A DNA stretch of 64,000 bases from Symbiodinium natans (taxonomy: Eukaryota > Sar > Dinophyceae > Suessiales > Symbiodiniaceae), in the NCBI GenBank assembly GCA_905221605.1, contig CAJNDS010002233.1, positions 499,491 to 563,490 on the forward strand, in the 5' to 3' direction. Every line of letters starts with the position of its first letter. Positions within the stretch are counted from its first letter, which is position 1. The notes beneath the pieces were generated by a model that made no database searches, had not been told where the DNA came from, and saw only the letters and a program-made list of their open reading frames with translations. Shown here piece after piece: positions 40,501 through 48,974 of the stretch. Both the position numbers and the translations under genes were made by a program.

Positions 40501-41760
40501 TGGTATTTTTCCGCGCGTTTGCGAGCTACCCTGCCTCCCTTTCCTGAAAATGCTGTCGCGTTCCGTTCCGCTCCCGTTCCGTTCTCGGGGTCTGCTGCGA
40601 CATGGCACGCTGCTACCTGTGGCTTTGTCAAGAGATGCATGCCGGAAGATGCCCCGAAAGCCTTGATTCGGGTGTCTCGTTAAGTCGTGCTTGCAATGCG
40701 ACCGGTCCGATTTGGCGCATGCTATCGATTAGTTTTCCATGATTCCGAAAGAACATTGACAGCATGTTTGAATGCTCGCAGTCCTGTCAGGCCGCGCGAT
40801 GCAAGTTCGGCGATGAATCTGTGCCAGAGCTGACAGGCTGGGTGCGGATGTACCACTCTCATCACACGAGTGTGCGCCTGGTGCTGCAACTTAAATCCCT
40901 GGGCAGCTCCGGTTATAGCTTTGCTTGCGCTGAGAAGCGAGTGGCGTTGTTGAGAGTCACCACAAGCAGATTCCAGCCAGCTAGCCAACTGTTCAAAGCT
41001 TAAGCAGCAGTTTAACCCTTCAATGGAAGCACATGTAGGGCTCTTAGCAACTAACGGAAGCTAAAGCCTCGCGTGGTACAGAAGGCCATGGCAACCAAGG
41101 ACTGGGCTGGGGATTTTTTGCCAGTTCCGGCGCCATGTTCCAAAGGCCGCGTGACGTTTCGGCGATCATCTCGGGTAAAGGGTTGCGCCCCATGCAAGGT
41201 CAGCTTGGACTTGGATTTTGATGGAGGCTGGTATACGTGGGCTGGAAACCCTCGTCCGTTAACGATGCTCTCTGATGAGCCTGGCTTGCAGAAAGCAGTT
41301 TTTCGCACCTTCGCATGCAAGCATCGTCACAAATTCTGCCACCTTTTTGCATGTCCAGTGCCGTTAAGGAGGAGAGCCTCTACTACTACAGCTGAAGCCG
41401 GTTGTTGTGTTGTTAGGGCACTGGCTGGCTGGACAACGGCATCGATCGGTTGCGAAACAGAGCGCTTTTCCTGAGCGACTGCATGTTCCACACCAAGGCA
41501 GACAGCAATGTTGTTGAAACTTGAAACTGAAGCTCCCCTAAACCCTAAACTTCCTAAAACCTCTATCCGGCACAAGTCTGGCTCAGGCGAGTGTAGCCCT
41601 GTAGCTGCATGTCCTTGTGGCCTTGTGGTGCTTAAAAGCACCGGGGTGCGCGCTTTGAGAGCCCATGGACAGCCGGAACGCCTCCGGAGCATCAACTCCC
41701 AGCTGCGCAGCAAAACATGGGCTTTTGGCATGTTGCACACTGAATCTTCATGAATTATTG
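40501..41760 (+). other. Unresolved stretch with two weak + strand frames
   Basis: ORFs at 40764-41003 (SCQAARCKFGDESVPELTG) and 41073-41474 (KVSLDLDFDGGWYTWAG) are somewhat protein-like but lack splice or family support. A second CCGTTCC tandem lies at 40558-40585. Confidence 0.3.
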
Positions 41761-41764
41761 AATA

Positions 41765-41840
41765 CCCAATAAAATATCTAATATTGTATATATCTAATAT
41801 TGTCTATATCTATATATATATATATATAATATGTATAATT
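41765..41840. repeat. AT-rich (TA)n block
   Basis: TATCTAATATTG repeats followed by a (TA)n tract. Confidence 0.85.
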
Positions 41841-42031
41841 TTGTAGTCTCTTTTGGAGGCTGCCTCTTCTTTCAGCCCCGAGGTGCGAGCGGGGCCTATT
41901 CCCTGGAAGTGTCACACCTGCGTCAATCAACGCGGCCCAGATGCAGCTTCTGGGAACCCCGAGCCCAAGAAACCCAACAACCCCTACAACAGCAGCCCCA
42001 AACCCAATAAGCCCAACAATCCCAAGAAGAA

Positions 42032-42510
42032 CCCCTAAACCCTAAGCCCTAAGCCTAAGCCCTAAACCCTAAACCCTACACCCTGAACCCGAAACCCTAA
42101 ACCCTAAACCCGAAACCCTAAACCCTAAACCCTAAACTCCAAACCCACTCCTCCGACCAATTTACCCCCGCATTGCCGTGGCTAGTCGGGTGGCAAAAAA
42201 AACTCTAAACCCTAAACCCCAAACAAACCTCCTCTGACAAGGAGATCCATCAAGTGGGAGCGGCCCCGACTCCGTGACAAGAATGATTCACGCGGAGATG
42301 CTTTGCAGCAATTGGCATTGGGAGTTTATTTAGGGTTTAGGGTTTAGGGTTTCGGGTTTAGGGTTTAGGGCTTAGGGTTTAGGGTTTAAGGTTTAGGGGC
42401 AAACTGGGCCAGGTCCCGGCAGCAATGAGCCCGGTTGGCAAAAGGGGGCAAACTGGGGTTCCCCAAAATGAGTTTAGGGTTTGGGCTTCAGGGTTGCGGG
42501 TTTAGGGTTA
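42032..42510. repeat. Cluster of telomere-like arrays in both orientations
   Basis: CCCTAAA units dominate 42034-42150 and 42204-42226. TTTAGGG units dominate 42329-42400 and 42471-42510. The flip in orientation within about 100 bases gives an inverted pair. Confidence 0.9.
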
Positions 42511-44322
42511 AGCAGTATGCTGGTTCTAAGTGTGGTTTAGTGGTACGAACCCTTTCTCGGGGGTTCTCTTAATAAGGAGTATCGTGCTATGGGGTATATG
42601 GTCCCCTATTCTGGGGAACGATGAATTGGCTTGCGGTGTGGGTGGGAGTCCAGACATCGAGATCGCTGAGGTCACCAAGCAAGAGGCTTTTTGCTGGATT
42701 CTCTACTGTCCTTCCTTGGCGACTTTGATGTGTTCAGGGGGGACTAACGTTGAAATTTGTCGGAGATGTTCAATGCGGCTCTGCCGCCATGAGCTCCAGG
42801 CCACCGTATCAATGCAGTTCGCCAAAGGGCAGACTCTATCTCACTTGCTGCTGGATATCTTTACTTATTGGCGCCTTGCTCTGCACAGTAGAGAGGAGAG
42901 GTGACGGTTTGTGCAAGAGAGCCCCCATGCCGATGAGCTACGGAACAAGGGCTGTCTACGCAGCGGCTGCTGAATATGCGACCGGGCAATGTGAATGGAG
43001 ACCTGAAAGGCATGCAGGCATGCAACATGGTCAGACCTGTCTTGCGAACATCTTGGTTTTCCCGGGGCCGGAAGAATAGAGGGCGGAAGCACAAAGAGGA
43101 GAGGTCGGGAGACCGGACAAACTCCACAACACACAGAGTCGAATGGGCGTGGCGAGTTGAAGTTGTGTCGACTGTTCGATGGTGTCTTTCCTAAGTCGAC
43201 CCGCTTCAGCGCTGATGGGTCGGATCATCGCCTCTTCTACCTCTTGCCGCGAGGTCGCAAGAGATGTGTGGATCACGAGCTCAGAGTTGGCCCTACTCAC
43301 ACATATGTGTATACATATATATATACACAATATTGTGAAGTCGACCAGCACTGGACTTGCACTAAGCCAATGCAATCACAGCCCGGTCACGCTGTTTTAC
43401 GACTTCGTGAGTCCAAGCACTTGTGCAGCTACGCCTGAGTGCGTCCGGTCGGACCGCACAGCAACCTAGGAGCTACTGTACGACTCTACCGTGCTCAAAG
43501 GCACAAGCTCGGTACTTGAGCCAAAATATTGGCATTGATACGAATTGCAAATCTACACATGCAAAGGAAAACTACAGTACTGGTTCTGGCAGCTCTGCAC
43601 ATGGAACGTGCGTGCTTAGACCTGCTCACATTCGCCCCTCAGCCGAGGCTTCCAGCTCATCTCGAGCTCGGAGTGCAGCAGGCACTCGCGCTGAACACAG
43701 AAAGGGAAGGGCGAGGGTGTCGCGTGCGACCATGGTGGTCCGCACATCATGAGCATTGGCATGCGGCAGGGACGCTAGCCCGCACCACCACAACGAACGC
43801 ACGACGACAGCAACCCTCAGCAGCCCTTAACCACCCTTTCCCAGGAGGTCCTCACCCTTTTGCTGGTGGGCGAGGCTCTTGAATCCTCGAGCTGGTCTCT
43901 AGCTGCCAGTACGCAGACTAGGGTACAAACTATGGTACACTGTACACTTCCGGTCCTAAGCTACGGCTACGGCTACTCACCTATCTGGAACTACCCTACG
44001 GGCTACCGGACTCAGCGAGAGCCGCGCACATGGCTTGTGCCGCAGGCAATGCAGCTCACACGCGCTTCGGCGAGCGCATTGCCGCGACCAGGACACGGTC
44101 CGCAGCACCTGCAGAAGAGCACCCTCAGCACGAGGGGCCACAGGCAGGGCGGAGGAGAAAGGTGCGGGGAATGCAAAATGGGCAGGTTTCCAACCTGCCG
44201 CGGCTTTTCGCCCGCAGTCAAGCAAAAGAAAATGCAAAAGGTTGGCGAAGCAACATGCCGTGCTGCAACGCCTGCTCTGATAATGCGTGGATGCATACCA
44301 CGCCGCGCCGACTGGCCGCAGC
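42511..44322. other. Transition from host-type DNA to the retroelement complex
   Basis: No gene supported. The GCCGCGACCAGGACACGG-type motif at 44081 is the outermost copy of a motif scattered through the element, so the element probably extends to about 44.0 kb. A (TA)n tract lies at 43307-43325. Confidence 0.4.
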
Positions 44323-46893
44323 CTACTCGATACCCTGTGGAGCAGTGTTGGGGGCACGAGTGGCGATGCCAGCAACGTTGGAGCTTCTGGCTCGCTCCAA
44401 CTGAGGGCGCCTTGCGACCGCCTCATCGAGGGAGAATGCCTCAGCCGACACCCTCTGGAAATCCTCGATGTAGGACTGCGCGACCGGGTGCGTCTTGGCG
44501 ACCTCAAGCCTAAGCCCTGCCTCCGCATTGGCTTTGCTGCTTGTGGTAAAATTGAGGCTCCCAATCAGCACCACCGCGCCATCAGGCCGCAGTAGGCAAA
44601 GGGCCTTGGCATGGTGAAGCCCTTGGATACCGGTACCTACTTTAGCCCCGCGGCCGTCGCGAGCATAGGCGTCGCGCACGGATGTGCCGCAACCCACCTT
44701 CACCTCGGCGCCTGCAGCCGCCAAGCGTTTCAACGCTTGCCACTGCAGTTTGGTGCGGTGGCATTGTCCCATGTCGGCGACAATCCGAACGCCTGCGCCC
44801 TTGCTAAGCGACGCTTCGATTGCCTCGATGCAGGATGGGCAATCTAAGCTGTACGCCCGGATGTAGATCACATCCTCTGCTGCTCCAGACCCAAGCAGCG
44901 TTTGGGCGGCCTGAACGTATGGCCCGCCCGCAAGGAATTCCGCTTCTTTGACTGGAGAACTCCTAGCGGGGACTGGGCCCTTGTTCCTCCGGCTGGGTGT
45001 GCGCGCCACAGTGGCAGTGGCGGCACGTTGCACGAAGCCGGACTGTGCGTGGGCTGCGCTCGCTCCATCTGCTGGGGCCGCGGCCAGGTCACGACCCGCG
45101 AGCCCCTGAAAGCAGGAGAGCCCGCGGCTCTTGGCCGCAAGTTGGGAGAAGCATCCTTCACTGTTCCCCAAACCCAACACAACCTTACCCTTAGCTAGGG
45201 CTTCGGAGGCGGTACTCCGAATGGAGTCTGTGAGCGCAGAACCCGCGCCTCGCTGGGCCGCGTGCAAAAACCCCAGGGATCGAGCGGTGTCCATTGCGGC
45301 ATCGCAGTGCCCGCAACGTCCCTCTGCTAGGTAAGCACGACAGCCACAGGCAGCTGTCTCCTCCTTGAGGTGCACCCAAACTTTATGGGTCACCCCTTTC
45401 TTAGTGCTCGCGACCTCAAACGTCGCTTCAGAGCCAAGGAGTTGAGACAGCCGCGCCTCAGGGGCCGCGGTGTTGCCATGTCGCAGATGCGCAATGCGAT
45501 TGGCAACGGCACGACTCACGTACCACAGAACAGCGCTGCACAAGATCACTACTACCAGAGTGATGGCTGTTCCGGCGACCCACACGGTCCGCCTGGCCCC
45601 ATGACCGATTTCCTCGACAACGTCGGCCGAAATTGTTGCAACCGCGTGCATGGAGTCCTCGACAACATGCACAGCCCCGCGGTGCAACTGCAAGGCAATC
45701 GGCGCCGACGCTGCAGCCGCCAGGCCCCACCAGCCGTTGATGTTCCCGTTGAGGGCGTGCATCAACCGATTGAGGAGCCCGCGACCCAGGAAAAAGGGGG
45801 TCCGCGGCGGAAGCGGAACACTTGGCGGCGGCCGGGCCGACCCGCACGGGAAGGCTGGGACCCAGCTTGTGCTTGGGCGGGGTTGGAGCGCGGCAACTAT
45901 GCCCGCGGCGTAAGCGCCCCAGGCGTACCTGCCCCTCCCCTTGGGCTTGCCCTTGGCATCGGACTTGCCTCTGCCCTTCGGCTTGCCCTGGCCCTTGCCA
46001 CGGGCATCTGCCCAAGCACTCCAAGGGTCGCGGCCCTTGCCGTACGTCGCTTCTTCGCGACGTCGCTTACCGCCCCTCTTCTTGTGTTTGTTTCTAAGAA
46101 GAGGTTGGATGGTTTCTTGGTCCATCGCAAGATTGGCCAGAAGGATCTCGTGCTCCAGCTCGTCCTGGCTGCTTTCGGAGCCAGAGTCCCTCTCTTCGCC
46201 ACGCCGCGGATCAGGGATCCCGCGAGAGACGACCTCTGCCAAACGGAGAGGGGTGCTGCAGCGAAAGCACAGCTGCCTGAATGAAAGATTCCATTCATAG
46301 CAGTTAGGGCACTGCCACCCTGCAATGCGGAGCGCTTCGCTGATGTGGTCATCGCGCTCCGCCTTGTCCGCCTGGCGCCGCTCTCGCTTCTTGGCGCGCT
46401 CGGCCGCCTGCGCCTCCTCGGCCGCCTGGAGGGCTTCAGCGAGTTCCTCATCGCTGAGAAGCCTCGCGGCATCCGCCCGCGCTTGTTGGTCTTCAAGCGC
46501 TTCGGCAGAAAACCTCTTCGGGCCGCCCGCGTGCGTGGTGAGGCACTGGTCCTCGGCAACCGGGTTGATGGCTTCGCAGAAGAAGCACCGCCAGCTGCCG
46601 TAGGGGTAAAAGCGGCCTTCGACGTAGGCCCGGTTGGCTGGGAGGGCGACATCGTCCGCCTCATCCGCGGTGCCTGCCTCCATCTCAACCGAGACCTCCT
46701 CGTCCTTGACAACCTCAGCTTCCTCCTCCTGTTCCTCCTTGACCAGGGGCTCTTCTTGCTCCCGGCCAACGTTGAGGTGGGACTCAGTGCGAACCTCGGC
46801 GCGCATCAAAATGACGTCAAGGCTATCCGCGGCTGGGTCGCCCGCGAAGAAGGAATCGATCTCCTGGGCATGGAGATCGTCAAGAGGCGTCAC
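44323..46893 (-). CDS. Accessory ORF: RanBP2-type and SWIM fingers, membrane segment, PLD-like nuclease
   Basis: The frame has 856 codons. An acidic N-terminus is followed by a half finger (WRCFFCEAINPVAEDQC, residue 101) and a full RanBP2-type finger (WQCPNCYEWN with FRQLCFRC, residues 193-212). A basic GKG-rich stretch (298-322) then leads to a hydrophobic span (437-459), a SWIM-type CxC...CxH finger (516-529) and a PLD-like domain (about 655-800). The PLD part has HHAKALCLLRPDG and IGSLNFTTSS, matching the HxK and GSxN parts of one HKD half-site as in small PLD nucleases such as Zucchini and Nuc; the Asp is shifted from its usual place. The first codon is a GTG overlapping the stop of the Tpt1 ORF (GTGA), so translation may depend on coupling, frameshifting or splicing. 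Role unknown; nucleic-acid binding and cleavage is inferred. Confidence 0.6.
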   Translation of the reverse strand: MTPLDDLHAQEIDSFFAGDPAADSLDVILMRAEVRTESHLNVGREQEEPLVKEEQEEEAEVVKDEEVSVEMEAGTADEADDVALPANRAYVEGRFYPYGSWRCFFCEAINPVAEDQCLTTHAGGPKRFSAEALEDQQARADAARLLSDEELAEALQAAEEAQAAERAKKRERRQADKAERDDHISEALRIAGWQCPNCYEWNLSFRQLCFRCSTPLRLAEVVSRGIPDPRRGEERDSGSESSQDELEHEILLANLAMDQETIQPLLRNKHKKRGGKRRREEATYGKGRDPWSAWADARGKGQGKPKGRGKSDAKGKPKGRGRYAWGAYAAGIVAALQPRPSTSWVPAFPCGSARPPPSVPLPPRTPFFLGRGLLNRLMHALNGNINGWWGLAAAASAPIALQLHRGAVHVVEDSMHAVATISADVVEEIGHGARRTVWVAGTAITLVVVILCSAVLWYVSRAVANRIAHLRHGNTAAPEARLSQLLGSEATFEVASTKKGVTHKVWVHLKEETAACGCRAYLAEGRCGHCDAAMDTARSLGFLHAAQRGAGSALTDSIRSTASEALAKGKVVLGLGNSEGCFSQLAAKSRGLSCFQGLAGRDLAAAPADGASAAHAQSGFVQRAATATVARTPSRRNKGPVPARSSPVKEAEFLAGGPYVQAAQTLLGSGAAEDVIYIRAYSLDCPSCIEAIEASLSKGAGVRIVADMGQCHRTKLQWQALKRLAAAGAEVKVGCGTSVRDAYARDGRGAKVGTGIQGLHHAKALCLLRPDGAVVLIGSLNFTTSSKANAEAGLRLEVAKTHPVAQSYIEDFQRVSAEAFSLDEAVARRPQLERARSSNVAGIATRAPNTAPQGIE

Positions 46894-48974
46894 CAGGTCT
46901 GGCGAGTAATCCCGCTTGGAACGACGACGCTCTGCCAGGCGTTGCTGAACGTCGCTCGTCGGTGCGAGGGCCCGCCCGCGCGGAGCGGCCTCCCGCGGAG
47001 GTCCATGCTCGGCCTCCTCCGTGGGCTCGCTCTTGGGGACCCTCCACCGCTACTCTCTGGAGCGGGATCCAGCTCGGGGTCATCGCGAAGCCACCCCGGT
47101 GGATGACTACCACCATAAATGTGGTGCGATCCGTCCTCAAGCTGGATTCGGTCCCCTCTCTTCAGGAGCGGGACCTTCGAGTGATCGTACCCGTTGGCTT
47201 TGTGGTACCGAATCACTCGGAGCATGGGCACCTCCCCATACCCACCGTCCTTTCCTCGGCGGAACAACCGTCCCCGACAGTCTTGACGAAAAGGGTCAAG
47301 AGGTGCGGAGGGGCTGATCCCCAGGTTGGGCGGAAGAGAGGCGCCATGGCAGGCCGCCTGATGCAAGTGGTATTGCACCAGCGACTCAAAGGCCAGCCCG
47401 CATCCAGGAGCTGAGCATCCATAGTGGCCGTCAGCATTGGGGCGAGGCACCTCTGGGGCCGGGGCGGACCCGACGGTCCCGCCTCTTGAAGGCCTGGCGG
47501 AACTGCTCGATCCCGCACCCCCGGGGGCATCCTGACCATCGTCAGACACCTCTTCCCCGTCGGCGCCTTCCCCGGCCGCCCGATTCTCTCCCCCACGGCG
47601 CAGAGTTTTGAGGGATTCCTCACGCTTGGTGATCTTTTCTAACTTCACCATCGCGGTTCCCGCCACCTCCAGTATTCTCGACTGGAGTTTCTGCGCTCTC
47701 AGAAGAGCTTCGGACCGCGCGAGGTACTCCTTCGCGGTGCTGACCACCGATTGGCCAAGTTCGAGGACTCCTTCCTCTATGCTCCCGGCCTGGGCCCCAC
47801 CAGCGGGCTCTTCGTCCTCCTTCACCTTGACCGCGGCTTGGGGCGCCCGCGTGTCGGGAAGATCCGAGCTGGAACTATCTTCCTCGACACCTTCAGCTTC
47901 TTGGGCTGCCTCTTCCTCGAGCGAGTCTTCGGCCTCGAGGGCATTGGGGCCAGGGACGTTGCGCCTAGGATACTCCTTGGGCTTCGCTGGAAAGATCGAA
48001 GTCTTAGGAGCCCCTGAAGCACGCCCTTTGGCCTTAGGCGCGGCCTTAGGAGGGGTAACAGGTCGGGCGGCCCCCGCGGCCATGACACGGCCCGCAGGGG
48101 CCAGCACAACCGTCGAGGAGCTCGCCGCGCCACTGCTGGCCGCAGCAGCTTGGGACGCTTGGACCGTGCCCAGTTTCGGTCCTCGCCCCAACGGCGGGTG
48201 GGGGCCCGCACTGATGTCGCCTAAACTCCTTAGGTCGACATGCTGGATCAACCGATCCACTTCTAACTCAGCTATTAAGATGGAGTAAACAGCTGAGCCT
48301 TTGGGGAGTGCCCAGATGCGGGAGATGCCGGTGGCTCTAATCTGGCCAGTGAGAGCCACCCCATCTGCTCCCGCATAGATAGGCACTCCGGCGTCCCGCA
48401 GGACCGCCAACCGGACCTCGACTATGCAAGTCGATCCGCGGCGGAACCCGCGTCTCCCGTCCTCCCACTGCGTGGGGCAGTGCCCTAGGACGTAGTGCAC
48501 CCCGAGGCGGCCTCCCGGCCCGCCGCCGGGGACCAAGCCATTCTCGATCAGGCTCGGCACGACATGCAAGTCCGTGCCGTGCCACATGGCCGGGCCATGC
48601 CGATATATAAGATCGTTGATGGCGGTCTCGCTTAGGCCCTCCATCATGAATCCCATAGGATGGCCGCAATCGGCCGAGTGGCCTTGGAAGGCACGCAAGT
48701 AGCCAGCGTACGAGGTATCCAACCTCGGTTTCCGCTGGTTGGCGTCGTGCGCGACCGCCTGGTTGTACTGGTTGATGGTGATGCCGAGTTGTTCGATCAA
48801 CTCATCAACCGGGTAGAGGCCGCCCGGAGCGAACCGGCCTCTACAACCAGCTTCGCCGTGCCGCATGCATCGGACTAGCATACGCTGCACGTCGTCGATC
48901 GTGGGCGGGCCCTTTCGGCCCTTAGGGCCTGGACTCTTGCTCTTGCCCCTGCCCTTCGACCCTCCTCCACCCAT
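46890..48974 (-). CDS. Tpt1/KptA-like RNA 2'-phosphotransferase ORF with C2H2 finger
   Basis: From the methionine at 48974 the ORF has 694 codons; the same frame is open further upstream through non-coding-looking sequence. A GK-rich leader is followed by the Tpt1 hallmarks in order: MLVRCMRHGEAG (about residues 32-43), LYPVDELIEQLG, RAFQGHSADCG (94-104, the RxxQGHS motif), MWHGTDLHVVPSLIENGL (130-147, the HGT motif), GVHYVLG and GVPIYAGADGVALTG. Tpt1 enzymes remove an internal RNA 2'-phosphate by transferring it to NAD+. The rest is acidic or disordered with a C2H2 finger (CSAPGCGLAFESLVQYHLHQ). All key motifs look intact. A second copy starts at 63672 in the inverted repeat. Confidence 0.75.
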   Translation of the reverse strand: MGGGGSKGRGKSKSPGPKGRKGPPTIDDVQRMLVRCMRHGEAGCRGRFAPGGLYPVDELIEQLGITINQYNQAVAHDANQRKPRLDTSYAGYLRAFQGHSADCGHPMGFMMEGLSETAINDLIYRHGPAMWHGTDLHVVPSLIENGLVPGGGPGGRLGVHYVLGHCPTQWEDGRRGFRRGSTCIVEVRLAVLRDAGVPIYAGADGVALTGQIRATGISRIWALPKGSAVYSILIAELEVDRLIQHVDLRSLGDISAGPHPPLGRGPKLGTVQASQAAAASSGAASSSTVVLAPAGRVMAAGAARPVTPPKAAPKAKGRASGAPKTSIFPAKPKEYPRRNVPGPNALEAEDSLEEEAAQEAEGVEEDSSSSDLPDTRAPQAAVKVKEDEEPAGGAQAGSIEEGVLELGQSVVSTAKEYLARSEALLRAQKLQSRILEVAGTAMVKLEKITKREESLKTLRRGGENRAAGEGADGEEVSDDGQDAPGGAGSSSSARPSRGGTVGSAPAPEVPRPNADGHYGCSAPGCGLAFESLVQYHLHQAACHGASLPPNLGISPSAPLDPFRQDCRGRLFRRGKDGGYGEVPMLRVIRYHKANGYDHSKVPLLKRGDRIQLEDGSHHIYGGSHPPGWLRDDPELDPAPESSGGGSPRASPRRRPSMDLRGRPLRAGGPSHRRATFSNAWQSVVVPSGITRQTW

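Noticed and set aside
45897-46769. R/S-rich - strand ORF of 290 codons
   Set aside because: It is an alternate-frame shadow of the PLD/zinc-finger ORF and lacks domain motifs.
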